From Tepidanaerobacter acetatoxydans_A (GTDB lineage Bacteria > Bacillota > Thermosediminibacteria > Thermosediminibacterales > Tepidanaerobacteraceae): a stretch of DNA of 35,662 nucleotides. This document shows positions 24,953 through 33,618 of this stretch, piece after piece. The stretch spans positions 1 to 35,662 of the forward strand of contig JALHJR010000022.1 in assembly GCA_022840405.1 (NCBI GenBank), read 5' to 3'. How positions within the stretch are numbered: the first letter of the stretch is position 1; each line of letters begins with the position of its first letter. Both the position numbers and the translations under genes were made by a program. The notes under the pieces were generated by a model. It had not been told where the DNA came from. It did not search any database and saw nothing but the letters and a program-made list of their open reading frames with translations.

Positions 24953-26100
24953 AAATTAAAACTTACGTAGCTGATAACGTTCAGGAAGCTTTTTATAAAG
25001 TAAAAACCGAACTCGGCAAAGATGCAATAATCCTTCAGACAAAGCATATCAAAAAAGGAGGATTCATGGGATTCTTTGCAAAAAATATGGTAGAGGTTGT
25101 AGCTGCAAATGATATCAATCCAACATTTAATACGCCAAAAGAACCATTAAATCCAATATTACCGGATACAGCTGCAAAATATAAAAACTTAACTGATTTT
25201 GTTAAGATTGATAAGATTAAAACCGATGTTGAAGAAGTAAAAAATATACTCAACAAATTATGTTCAGAACAAAAACAGCAAGAAATTAGCACAAATTTTG
25301 ACATACCTTTACCCTTAAAAAAATTTTATGACAGAATGTTTGAAATGCAAGTTGCGCCCGATATTATACATATGGTTATAAGTAATGCTGCAAACAATCT
25401 TACGGATGCAGATATGAACAATAAAGCAGAATTGTATAAAATGGTCAAAAATGAGATTGTTTCACTCATAGATATAATCGAGCCCATCGAATTATCGAAA
25501 GCGAAAAATATCATTGCATTTGTAGGCCCTACAGGGGTAGGTAAAACAACAACGATTGCCAAGCTTGCCGCACATTTCTCTTTGTATAAAAATAAAAAAG
25601 TAGCTATGATAACAGCAGATACTTTTAGGGTTGGTGCCATCGAACAGCTAAGATTATATGGTGATCTTTTAGAAATACCGGTATTTGTTGTATACAGTTT
25701 AGAAGATGTTAAAACTATATTGGCAGATACTAACGATTATGATATCTTATTAATTGATACAATGGGATTTAGTCCCAATAATCGTATGCAGATAAAAAAA
25801 ATAAAAGGATTATTAGATTATATAAATCCCAATGAGATTCATATAGTAATAAGCGCGGCCACAAAAAATCAGGATTTAGTTGACATACTAAACAATTATA
25901 AAGAACTTCAATATAAAAAAATTGTAGTTACAAAACTTGACGAAACAAAGTGCTATGGCATGCTATTAAATGCTATAGGTGTATCAAATGGCTGCAAATT
26001 ATCTTATTTAACTATGGGACAAGATGTTCCAGATGATATTGAAATAGCCTCGGCTGACAAGATTGCGGATATGATTCTGGGGGAAAGCGAAAATGTATGA
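24949..26100 (+). CDS. flhF: Flagellar biosynthesis GTPase FlhF
   Basis: SRP-type GTPase that sets number and position of flagella. The product is 383 aa. An N-terminal basic B domain (MKIKTYVADNVQEAFYKVK) and a variable linker lead into the NG domain: G1 GPTGVGKTT from 193, TADTFRVGAIEQL, G3 DTMGFS and G4 TKLDETKCYG. FlhF is activated by FlhG, which follows with an 8-nt overlap. It is distinguished from FtsY and Ffh by the B domain, the GTPase insert and location. Confidence 0.95.
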   Translation: MKIKTYVADNVQEAFYKVKTELGKDAIILQTKHIKKGGFMGFFAKNMVEVVAANDINPTFNTPKEPLNPILPDTAAKYKNLTDFVKIDKIKTDVEEVKNILNKLCSEQKQQEISTNFDIPLPLKKFYDRMFEMQVAPDIIHMVISNAANNLTDADMNNKAELYKMVKNEIVSLIDIIEPIELSKAKNIIAFVGPTGVGKTTTIAKLAAHFSLYKNKKVAMITADTFRVGAIEQLRLYGDLLEIPVFVVYSLEDVKTILADTNDYDILLIDTMGFSPNNRMQIKKIKGLLDYINPNEIHIVISAATKNQDLVDILNNYKELQYKKIVVTKLDETKCYGMLLNAIGVSNGCKLSYLTMGQDVPDDIEIASADKIADMILGESENV

Positions 26101-26980
26101 ACAGGCTTTCAAATTAAAAAAAATCATGGAAGAAAAAAATCGCATAAGTAACCCTTCCAAAAGTGTAAAGGTTTATTGTGTTACAAGCGGAAAAGGCGGA
26201 GTAGGAAAGACCAATCTGTCAGTTAATCTGGGATTAGCCATACAAGGTTTGGGGAAAAAGGTGCTATTAATTGATGCTGATTTAGGTCTTGCCAATATAG
26301 ATGTAGTATTAGGGTTATATCCGAAATACAATCTTTCACATATTTTATCCGTTGGAAAAACAATCCAAGATATAATATTGGAAGGGCCGCTGGGAATTTC
26401 CATATTGCCGGGAGCATCAGGTATATATAATCTTGCAAACGTGAGTTATGCAGAACTTGAATTATTTATTGACAGTTTCAAGATGATAGCCGATAATTTT
26501 GATATAATAATAATTGATACAGGTGCAGGCATTTCCAAGAATGTAATAAGTTTTATTCAGTCTTCCGATGAAACAATTGTAGTAACGACTCCGGAACCAA
26601 GTGCAGTAACAGATGCTTATGCTATGATCAAGATCTCGCGTAACTATTGCGATAAAATTCATGTGATAGTAAATAAAGCTGATAATTATAAAGAAGCCGA
26701 ATATACTATGGATAAGCTGTCAAAATCAACAAAAAAATTTTTAAACATACATATTAACTATCTTGGCTTGGTTTTGGAAGATAAGGTGGTTTACAAAGCA
26801 AATATGAACCAGACACCATTTTTTATAAATTATCCGGATAGCCTGGCATCAAAATGTTTGATAAATATTAGCAAAAGGCTAATATATGGTGAACAATCAT
26901 TATCAAATTCAAATTCGACCCTTGACGGCTGGTTTTCGAAACTCGTATCTTTTATTAAGGCAAACGTGGGGGTTATGTAG
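26093..26980 (+). CDS. flhG: Flagellar number regulator FlhG (YlxH), MinD-like ATPase
   Basis: MinD/ParA-type ATPase that partners with FlhF to control flagellar number and C-ring assembly. The product is 295 aa. The N-terminal peptide YEQAFKLKKIMEEK corresponds to the DQAxxLR-type helix that stimulates FlhF GTPase. The deviant Walker A GKGGVGKT is at 33-40, followed by LLIDADLGLANIDVVLG and IIIDTGAGIS. The C-terminus carries an amphipathic stretch (GWFSKLVSFIKAN) fitting membrane attachment. ATG 26093 overlaps flhF by 8 nt (ATGTATGA). Confidence 0.94.
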   Translation: MYEQAFKLKKIMEEKNRISNPSKSVKVYCVTSGKGGVGKTNLSVNLGLAIQGLGKKVLLIDADLGLANIDVVLGLYPKYNLSHILSVGKTIQDIILEGPLGISILPGASGIYNLANVSYAELELFIDSFKMIADNFDIIIIDTGAGISKNVISFIQSSDETIVVTTPEPSAVTDAYAMIKISRNYCDKIHVIVNKADNYKEAEYTMDKLSKSTKKFLNIHINYLGLVLEDKVVYKANMNQTPFFINYPDSLASKCLINISKRLIYGEQSLSNSNSTLDGWFSKLVSFIKANVGVM

Positions 26981-27625
26981 TTGAGCGATAGTTTTCTGGA
27001 AATAGGGACGAAGGTGACGTTAGGCATACAGAGAGAAAATGCAGAGTGTTTTTTTCCTTCCAAAGTGGAAGATATAATATCAGACCGTATTGTTTTAGGT
27101 ATGCCTATAAAAGAAGGCAGGACATTCTTTGTAGGTCTTGATGAGAAGATAAATGTTTATTTTTCCAAAAAAGGTTCGTTTTATTGCTTAGAGGGTTTAA
27201 TAGAGGATAAAAAATATGACCCTATTCCAGTGATTACAATACATCCTATATGTTTGCCGTATAAAAAACAAAAGCGAAGTTACTTTAGGCTGAAAATTTC
27301 CCTAAAAACGTATATAAAATCGCCTGATTTCGATGAGTGGATTAAAGTTTATACTCGTGATATAAGTGCAGGTGGGGCTAAATTTTCCTATCCTTCTTTA
27401 ATAAAAGAAGGAAGCATTCTTGAAGTTACCTTTCCTGACATTTTACCCGAAATGTCATTAATGTCAAGGGTATTGAGAACCGAAAAAAACCGTGACAGAC
27501 ATATAAATACATATGATGTAGCAGTTGAGTTTATAGAAATTGATGAATCTATATGTGATAAGATTGTTAAATTTATATTTGCAAAACAGAGAGAACTTAT
27601 GGAAAAAGGTATTGATGATTTATAA
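26981..27625 (+). CDS. PilZ-domain c-di-GMP receptor (YcgR/MotI-like)
   Basis: Predicted c-di-GMP effector that slows or blocks the motor, as YcgR does in enterics and MotI (DgrA, YpfA) in B. subtilis. The product is 214 aa. An N-terminal YcgR-type beta domain covers about 1-90. The PilZ domain (about 95-205) carries both ligand motifs: RxxxR as Arg99/Arg103 (KRSYFR) and DxSxxG as Asp127, Ser129 and Gly132 (TRDISAGG). The TTG start at 26981 directly follows the flhG stop, with GTGGGGG upstream. In B. subtilis this slot between flhG and cheA is occupied by cheB, which is missing here. Confidence 0.9.
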   Translation: MSDSFLEIGTKVTLGIQRENAECFFPSKVEDIISDRIVLGMPIKEGRTFFVGLDEKINVYFSKKGSFYCLEGLIEDKKYDPIPVITIHPICLPYKKQKRSYFRLKISLKTYIKSPDFDEWIKVYTRDISAGGAKFSYPSLIKEGSILEVTFPDILPEMSLMSRVLRTEKNRDRHINTYDVAVEFIEIDESICDKIVKFIFAKQRELMEKGIDDL

Positions 27626-27626
27626 T

Positions 27627-27642
27627 TTGCTAGATATAGCAA
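27627..27642 (+). repeat. Small hairpin between the PilZ gene and cheA
   Basis: TTGCTA (27627-27632), loop GATA, TAGCAA (27637-27642): a perfect 6-bp stem beginning just after the PilZ gene's stop codon. No T-tract follows. It may be incidental in such AT-rich DNA. Confidence 0.25.
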
Positions 27643-27663
27643 TTAATGATAGAGGTGAATAGA

Positions 27664-29670
27664 ATGAATAATCAGTATTTAGATGTATTTCTGGAAGAAG
27701 CTAGAGAGCATATAGATAATCTTAATACATATCTTTTGGAGTTAGAAAATAGTGCGAGCCAAGAAGTTATTGATGAAATATTTCGTTCAGCCCATACTTT
27801 AAAAGGTATGTCGGGCACCATGGGTTATAGCCAACTTTCGGAATTAACACATGAGATGGAGAATTTATTACAGGAGATAAGGAGTCACCAAATTAGTGTT
27901 AACCCCCAAATAATTGATACCCTTTTACAATGTGTAGACATTTTGGAAGAATTGATTAATGATGTTGAAGAGCAGGGCAATGAGAAGCAAAGAGATATTC
28001 AGAAGGTTATAAGTAGACTGAAGGAAAGAAATAGTTTTTTATTGAGCAATGCAGAAACAATAACCGAGAATAAGAAAAAAGATGAGATTTTCAGTTTTAA
28101 CGAATATGAAAATCGATTAGTTATTCAAGCCTTAGAGAAGGGTCTTTATGTCTGGAAAGTAGTTGTGAAATTAGTCGATGAATGTCTTTTGAAATCCGCC
28201 AGAGCATTTTTAGTTTTTAAGACATTAGAGGCATTTGGAGAGATAATAAAAACCGAACCCATAGTCCAAGATATAGAAGATGAAAAATTTGATAATGAAT
28301 TCACGATATATCTGGTTACATCGCAAAATAAAGACGAAATATCTAAGTCACTAAGTAATGTATCGGAATTAGAGAGTGTATGCGTACAACCTGTTGAACG
28401 GGATTCAATACTTATCCAACAAACTAATCAAAATAATTATCAAATTGATGTCGATAAATCAGAGAAACTGACCTCTGCTACTAAGGATATACCAACAAGA
28501 ACAGTAAATACCTTCAAAAAAACCGGTAAAACCTTGAGAGTAGATATTGAGAGATTGGATATTCTGATGAATCTGGTCAGCGAATTAATTATAATAAAGA
28601 CTAGATTAGACGATATCAACGGCGATAAAGATTATCAAGCTAAGCAGCGTGAAGCAATTGAGTATCTGGAACGTATTACTTCTAATCTCCATGATGCAGT
28701 AATGAAAGCTAGAATGGTTCCAATAGAAAATGTATTCAATAGATTCCCCAGAGTTGTACATGATTTATCGCGTGAACTCTCAAAAGAAATGGATTTACTG
28801 ATAGAAGGTGCTGAAACAGAACTGGATAGAACAATAATAGATGAAATAGGAGATCCTTTAATACATCTAATTCGCAATGCAGCCGATCATGGTATAGAAA
28901 GCCCGCAAGAAAGAGTGAGTAAAGGCAAGCCGGAGCGTGGAACGATCAGACTGAAGGCATATCATGATGGAAATAACGTAGTAATTGAAGTATCCGATGA
29001 TGGTAAAGGAATTGACTTAAATTCTGTGCTCAAAAAAGCTATTGAAAAAGGTCTAATTGATAATGAACAATCCAAAAACTTAAAGGAATATGAAATAACC
29101 TCATTTTTATTCGAGCCGGGTTTTAGCACAAAAAGTTCGGTTACTGATGTTTCTGGAAGAGGAGTTGGTCTTGATGTAGTTAAAACTAAAATAGAATCTC
29201 TTGGTGGATCTATTGAAATTAATAATAAAAAAGATATGGGAACAACATTTCTAATTAGATTGCCACTTACGCTAGCAATAATACAAGCGTTAATGGTTAT
29301 GGTCGGAGAGGAAAAATATGCAATTCCGCTTAGCTCTATTAAAGAAACTGTTATTATACCCGAGAAAGAAATAAAAAAAGTTCAAAAAAGTGAAGTTACC
29401 GTACTGAGAGGTGATGTGATCCCGGTAATCAGGCTTAATGAAATTTTAGATATTGAAAAAAAAGATGAAGGTAATGATGAGCTAACTTTGGTGGTTGTCA
29501 AAAAGGGAGAAAAAGACGTTGGCCTGGTTGTAGATGAGCTGATAGGCCAACAAGAAATAGTAATAAAAACGCTTGGAAGTTTTTTAAAAGATATTAAATT
29601 TATTGCAGGGGCTACAATACTTGGTGATGGCGAGGTAGCTTTAATCTTGGATATAAATAAATTAGTTTAA
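27664..29670 (+). CDS. cheA: Chemotaxis histidine kinase CheA
   Basis: Signalling kinase that phosphorylates CheY. The product is 668 aa. P1 (HPt) carries the phosphoacceptor His44 in RSAHTLKGMSGTMGY; P2 (CheY-binding) spans about 150-240; P3 dimerisation (about 285-350) contains VDIERLDILMNLVSEL; P4 ATPase has N-box LIRNAADHGIE, G1 DDGKGID and G2 GRGVGLDVV; P5 (about 540-668) is CheW-like. ATG 27664 is chosen because GAGGTG (27652-27657) precedes it; an in-frame ATG at 27646 lacks a site. An 85-bp gap separates it from cheW, the longest inside the che block. Confidence 0.96.
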   Translation: MNNQYLDVFLEEAREHIDNLNTYLLELENSASQEVIDEIFRSAHTLKGMSGTMGYSQLSELTHEMENLLQEIRSHQISVNPQIIDTLLQCVDILEELINDVEEQGNEKQRDIQKVISRLKERNSFLLSNAETITENKKKDEIFSFNEYENRLVIQALEKGLYVWKVVVKLVDECLLKSARAFLVFKTLEAFGEIIKTEPIVQDIEDEKFDNEFTIYLVTSQNKDEISKSLSNVSELESVCVQPVERDSILIQQTNQNNYQIDVDKSEKLTSATKDIPTRTVNTFKKTGKTLRVDIERLDILMNLVSELIIIKTRLDDINGDKDYQAKQREAIEYLERITSNLHDAVMKARMVPIENVFNRFPRVVHDLSRELSKEMDLLIEGAETELDRTIIDEIGDPLIHLIRNAADHGIESPQERVSKGKPERGTIRLKAYHDGNNVVIEVSDDGKGIDLNSVLKKAIEKGLIDNEQSKNLKEYEITSFLFEPGFSTKSSVTDVSGRGVGLDVVKTKIESLGGSIEINNKKDMGTTFLIRLPLTLAIIQALMVMVGEEKYAIPLSSIKETVIIPEKEIKKVQKSEVTVLRGDVIPVIRLNEILDIEKKDEGNDELTLVVVKKGEKDVGLVVDELIGQQEIVIKTLGSFLKDIKFIAGATILGDGEVALILDINKLV

Positions 29671-29755
29671 AGAATTCCTGTTTGGTTGCCAAAGAACTTG
29701 AAAATAACTTTCAGTGCGTCAGAAAACCAACTATATTGTATAAGGAGGAATCAAA
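29671..29755 (+). other. cheA-cheW intergenic gap
   Basis: An 85-bp spacer in an otherwise tightly packed block. TTGGTT (29682-29687) and AACCAA (29725-29730) form a 6-bp inverted repeat with a 37-bp interior. Several AT-rich hexamers exist, but I find no convincing sigma-A or sigma-D promoter. The cheW ribosome site AAGGAGGAA is strong, so cheW may be made in excess over cheA by translation alone. Confidence 0.3.
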
Positions 29756-30211
29756 ATGGCTGAAAATATTCGTCAGTTTGTAGAATTTAAATTAGGTGAT
29801 GAAGATTATGGAATAGATATTTTACAGGTTAAGACTATTGAAAGAATGATGCCTATAACTCGAGTCCCTAAGGCACCTCAATTTGTTGAAGGGGTGATAA
29901 ATCTCAGAGGAGAGATAGTACCGGTAATAGATTTAAAAAAGAGATTTGATTTACCCTTGAGTGAAACTACGGACAGCACCAGAATAGTAATAGTGTCAAT
30001 TGATGATATAACAGTTGGTATGATTGTAGATTCAGCTACGGAAGTAATCCAATTATCTCAGGATGATATTGAACCGGCACCGTCGATTACGGGAAGTATA
30101 GATGCTAATTATCTTGATGGGGTGGGAAAGATTGACGGCAGATTACTGATACTGCTTAATGTAGCAAAGCTTTTGAAACCTCAAGAAATAAATCAACTGG
30201 CTCAAATATGA
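29756..30211 (+). CDS. cheW: Chemotaxis coupling protein CheW
   Basis: Adaptor linking CheA to chemoreceptors in the array. The product is 151 aa, all CheW domain. Characteristic segments are QFVEFKLGDEDYGIDILQVK, the core EGVINLRGEIVPVIDLKKRF and VGMIVDSATEVIQL. There is no receiver domain, so it is not CheV. ATG 29756 follows TAAGGAGGAA. Confidence 0.96.
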   Translation: MAENIRQFVEFKLGDEDYGIDILQVKTIERMMPITRVPKAPQFVEGVINLRGEIVPVIDLKKRFDLPLSETTDSTRIVIVSIDDITVGMIVDSATEVIQLSQDDIEPAPSITGSIDANYLDGVGKIDGRLLILLNVAKLLKPQEINQLAQI

Positions 30212-30222
30212 AGGTGAACTAA

Positions 30223-30861
30223 GTGTATACTGATTTAGAGATTGATGCATTAAAAGAGATTGGGAATATTGGTGCCGGCAATGCAGCTACAGCATTGTCT
30301 ACACTGCTTTCAAAAAAAATAATAATTAAGGTGCCCCAAATAAAGATCATTCCATTTGATGAAGTCTCAAAATCAGTAGGCGGACCGGAAAAATTAGTAG
30401 TTGGAATTTTTATGCGCATTACTGGAGATATTGATGGGAATATTTTAATAATCATACCCGAAAGGGATGCATATAATCTAACGGAAACACTGTTAAGCAA
30501 ACAAAAGGATAGAAATGTAGATTTTTCAGATATGGAAAAGTCTGCATTGTTAGAATTAGGAAATATCGTTGGAAGTTCTTATGTCGTAGCTCTTTCGGAT
30601 TTAACCAAACTTTCGCTAAAAGTTTCGGTTCCAAGCCTCGCATTTGATATGGCCGGAGCAATTATAAGTTTTCCACTGAGCTTATATGGATATATGGGTG
30701 ATACGGCTTTTCTAATTGATACTGAGTTTACAGAAGGTTTAGATGGTACCAAGCTGCACTATTTCTTAATTCCTGATGATGAATCATTAAAGCTACTTTT
30801 AAAGGCTATTGGAGTGAATACTATTGAGCATATCAATCCGAGTGGGAATGGCAGAATATAA
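30223..30861 (+). CDS. cheC: CheY-P phosphatase CheC
   Basis: Phosphatase and CheD partner in the three-part adaptation system of B. subtilis and Thermotoga. The product is 212 aa. Both catalytic helices are intact: Glu12/Asn15 (KEIGNIGAGN) and Glu111/Asn114 (LELGNIVGSS). It has no FliN domain, which separates it from FliY. The GTG start at 30223 follows GAAGGTGAA. The 3' end overlaps cheD by 38 nt, so CheC and CheD, which bind each other, are likely made in step. Confidence 0.95.
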   Translation: MYTDLEIDALKEIGNIGAGNAATALSTLLSKKIIIKVPQIKIIPFDEVSKSVGGPEKLVVGIFMRITGDIDGNILIIIPERDAYNLTETLLSKQKDRNVDFSDMEKSALLELGNIVGSSYVVALSDLTKLSLKVSVPSLAFDMAGAIISFPLSLYGYMGDTAFLIDTEFTEGLDGTKLHYFLIPDDESLKLLLKAIGVNTIEHINPSGNGRI

Positions 30862-31312
30862 AGCTGCAAAATCTCCGGCTACCTTAATAACTTTAGGTTT
30901 AGGTTCATGTGTAGGAGTTGTATTATATGACAACTTTGCAAAAATTGGGGGGTTAGCTCATGTGATGCTTCCGGATAGCAATCTCAGCAGTAAAAAAGAT
31001 TATAATCCGGGCAAATTTGCAGATACGGCCATTGATGCATTAATGCAAGAAATGTCAAAACTTGGTGCTAATGAAAGACGTATTATCAGCAAAATAGCTG
31101 GCGGAGCACAAATGTTTCAAATAAAATCTGAAAATAATATTATGCAGATTGGAAAACGAAATGTTGAAGCCGTTAGAACTAAATTAAGTAAATTAAATAT
31201 AAAAATAGTTGCAGAAGATGTGGAAGGTAACTACGGCAGGACCATAGAATTTTTTTGTGAAAGCGGAGAACTTACAGTTAAAACTATTGGACATGGTACT
31301 AGGATTTTATAA
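30824..31312 (+). CDS. cheD: Chemoreceptor glutamine deamidase CheD
   Basis: Deamidates receptor glutamines and stimulates CheC. The product is 162 aa. The catalytic Cys29 (LGLGSCVGV) and His46 (GGLAHVMLP) are present, with the third motif in DVEGNYGRTIEF. Start choice: TTG 30824 with GGAGTGA (30811-30817) 7 nt upstream, inside cheC; an in-frame ATG at 30848 would shorten the N-terminal strand. The next gene, sigD, begins 14 bp later. Confidence 0.93.
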   Translation: MSISIRVGMAEYKAAKSPATLITLGLGSCVGVVLYDNFAKIGGLAHVMLPDSNLSSKKDYNPGKFADTAIDALMQEMSKLGANERRIISKIAGGAQMFQIKSENNIMQIGKRNVEAVRTKLSKLNIKIVAEDVEGNYGRTIEFFCESGELTVKTIGHGTRIL

Positions 31313-31326
31313 TTTGGGGTGTAAGG

Positions 31327-32067
31327 ATGCAAAGTGAAAATACTGAGAAGCTGTGGATGAATTATAATAATACTAAAGATAAATACGTTAAAGGGCAGCT
31401 TGTTGAAAAATATATTCCTCTGATCAAACATATAGTAAATCAAATGAATATAAATCTCCCACCTTACTTAGAATATGAAGATTTAATAAGTTATGGTGTT
31501 TTCGGTTTAATGCAGGCAATAGAAAGATATGACACCAAAAAGGGAATAAAATTTGAAACGTATGCTTACACCAGAATAAAAGGTTCTATAATTGATGAAC
31601 TTAGAAAAACAGATATGATACCGCAGGATATTAGGAAAAAAATAAAAATGCTCCAGAATGCTTTTTCAGAAATGGAACAAATATTAGGACATTCGGCTAA
31701 TGATGATGATATTAGCAACTATCTTGGTATTTCGAAAAAAGATCTTTACAAAATTTATAAAGAAATATCTGCTGCCTATGGAGTTTTATCTTTTGATGAG
31801 TTAATTGAATATGAAGATGTTGGGCAAGTTTCTGGGCAACCAGATATCCAAGCTGAAAAAGAAGAAGTTAAGGAAATTCTCGGAAATGCAATTAATCAAC
31901 TTCCGCCACAAGAAAAACTCGTAATAACACTATATTATTATGAAGGTTTAAATTTTAAAGAAATAGCTGAAGTTTTGGAATTATCTCAAGGAAGAATCTC
32001 TCAAATTCATACCAAAGCTATCTTAAGGTTACGGGGACATTTAAGTAGAAAAAAGGTAAGTTTGTGA
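31327..32067 (+). CDS. sigD: Flagellar sigma factor SigD (FliA)
   Basis: Sigma-28 factor for late flagellar genes (flagellin, receptors, stator or anti-sigma genes elsewhere). The product is 246 aa. Region 2 contains LEYEDLISYGVFGLMQAIERYD followed by KFETYAYTRIKGSIIDELR; region 3 has IPQDIRKKIK; region 4 has INQLPPQEKLVITLYYYEGL and the HTH LNFKEIAEVLELSQGRISQI. The sequence lacks region 1, as in FliA. ATG 31327 follows GGGGTGTAAGG. It is close to the 3' end of the operon, nearly 27 kb from the flgB start. No flgM is seen in this window. Confidence 0.96.
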   Translation: MQSENTEKLWMNYNNTKDKYVKGQLVEKYIPLIKHIVNQMNINLPPYLEYEDLISYGVFGLMQAIERYDTKKGIKFETYAYTRIKGSIIDELRKTDMIPQDIRKKIKMLQNAFSEMEQILGHSANDDDISNYLGISKKDLYKIYKEISAAYGVLSFDELIEYEDVGQVSGQPDIQAEKEEVKEILGNAINQLPPQEKLVITLYYYEGLNFKEIAEVLELSQGRISQIHTKAILRLRGHLSRKKVSL

Positions 32068-32085
32068 TAAGGGAGTGTAAAAAAG

Positions 32086-33609
32086 GTGGAGGCTAATAAT
32101 GATAAAAAAGCTGAGAGAATAATAAAGTGGGCGATAGAAAGGACGAAAAGTGAAGAGAATCGAGAAAAATCGGAACAAGATATAACTTCTGCTTTAAAGC
32201 CTGACTATAGCGAGAACGAAAACCTTGTTGAAGATGCAAAGTTGGAAATTGAAATAAGTAAGAATGAGATGGATGCAACTTTATGTATTATCCCTCCAAA
32301 AGGCGGTAGGATGCTCACATTTGAAGAGATTATAGAAGAACTTACAGCGAAAAACGTAAAACATGGTGTTGATAATAATAAAATTAAAGAAATGCTTGCA
32401 AAACAGTTATTTAATAAACCAATTTATATTGCTTCAGGATTACCGCCTATCAATGGTAAAGATGGTTATATAAAATACCATTTCGATTTTAACAGAGATA
32501 TAAAACCTAAGGTATTAGAAGATGGAACCGCTGATTATCATAATTTAGGTTTAGTGATTAATGTAAAAAAAGGAGAATTACTTGCAGAAATTATCCCTCC
32601 CACTCAGGGAATTCCTGGCAAAACCGTAACAGGTAAAATTATACCTGCAAAAAACGGTAAGCATGCGAAAATACATGCAGGTAAAAATGTGATTATTTCG
32701 AAAGATGGAAACGAGTTGTTTGCAGGGATCGATGGTCAACCTGTTATAATTAACAATAAACTGAGCGTTTTACCAATTTTAGAAATTAAAGGGGATGTTG
32801 GGCCGGCTACTGGGAATATTGATTTTTTAGGCAGTGTTGTGGTTTTGGGAAATGTGAAGACTGGATTTACTATTAAAGCCAATGGAGATATAGAAGTTAA
32901 CGGAATTGTCGAAGCGGCAGAAATCGAAACTGATGGGAATATAATAATCAAAAGGGGAGTTCAGGGGCAAGGCAAAGGTATACTTAGAACAAAGAAATCT
33001 TTTGCAGCTCGATATATCGAAAATGCAACGGTTGAGGCCGGTGAGAATATAAATATTACAGATGCTGCCATGCATAGCTGTCTTTTGGCAGGAAAGAACA
33101 TAAGACTGGAAGGAAAAAAGGGATTAATTGTTGGAGGAACGGCTAGAGCCGGAGAAAAAATCATTGCAAAGACTATAGGTTCTCCTATGTCTACCTATAC
33201 GGAGTTGGAAGTTGGAATTGACCCGGCATTAAAAATGAATTACCAAAATATTTGCAACAAATTAAAAACAGTTGAAACTGATTTACATAAAATAGGTCAA
33301 GCTCTAATTGTATTAGAAAAATTAAAGGAAAAAGATTTGTTAACTTCAGATAAACAGGCTTTGCTTGAAAAACTTATTTTTACAAAGGAAACTCTAAAGG
33401 AACAACAGCAAGAACTAATGGGGGAAAAAGAAAGACTTGACTTAATGATTTCTCAATCAAGTAAAGCAAGTATCTCCGCTTCCAATGTATGTTACTCAGG
33501 TGTTAATATAATAATCGGTAATGCCAGTTTTAAGGTCAGAGATAGAATCGACCATGTTACCTTTTATAACTATGAAGGCCAGATAAAATTTGGTCCTTAT
33601 GAAGGTTAG
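32086..33609 (+). CDS. fapA: FapA family (DUF342) protein
   Basis: The 507-aa protein has an N-terminal charged segment, a conserved FapA domain (about 60-180, with NGKDGYIKYHFDF and LLAEIIPPTQGIPGKTVTGK), a right-handed beta-helix-like polymer/bactofilin-type region (about 210-375; repeated short strands with VVLGNVKTGFTIKANGDIEV and AAEIETDGNIIIKRGVQGQ), and a coiled coil (about 385-455). No transmembrane helix is seen. DUF342 proteins are common beside clostridial and Vibrio motility genes and are linked to polar localisation or flagellar assembly; the exact role is unknown. The GTG start at 32086 follows GGGAGTG. In B. subtilis, swrB occupies the place after sigD. Confidence 0.85.
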   Translation: MEANNDKKAERIIKWAIERTKSEENREKSEQDITSALKPDYSENENLVEDAKLEIEISKNEMDATLCIIPPKGGRMLTFEEIIEELTAKNVKHGVDNNKIKEMLAKQLFNKPIYIASGLPPINGKDGYIKYHFDFNRDIKPKVLEDGTADYHNLGLVINVKKGELLAEIIPPTQGIPGKTVTGKIIPAKNGKHAKIHAGKNVIISKDGNELFAGIDGQPVIINNKLSVLPILEIKGDVGPATGNIDFLGSVVVLGNVKTGFTIKANGDIEVNGIVEAAEIETDGNIIIKRGVQGQGKGILRTKKSFAARYIENATVEAGENINITDAAMHSCLLAGKNIRLEGKKGLIVGGTARAGEKIIAKTIGSPMSTYTELEVGIDPALKMNYQNICNKLKTVETDLHKIGQALIVLEKLKEKDLLTSDKQALLEKLIFTKETLKEQQQELMGEKERLDLMISQSSKASISASNVCYSGVNIIIGNASFKVRDRIDHVTFYNYEGQIKFGPYEG

Positions 33610-33618
33610 GTGTTTTTG

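Noticed and set aside
26474..26496. GCCGATAA inside flhG as a sigma-D (SigD) promoter
   Set aside because: The -10-like octamer is good but there is no TAAA-type -35 at 15-16 bp upstream (TGAC instead), and the site is within a well-conserved coding region.
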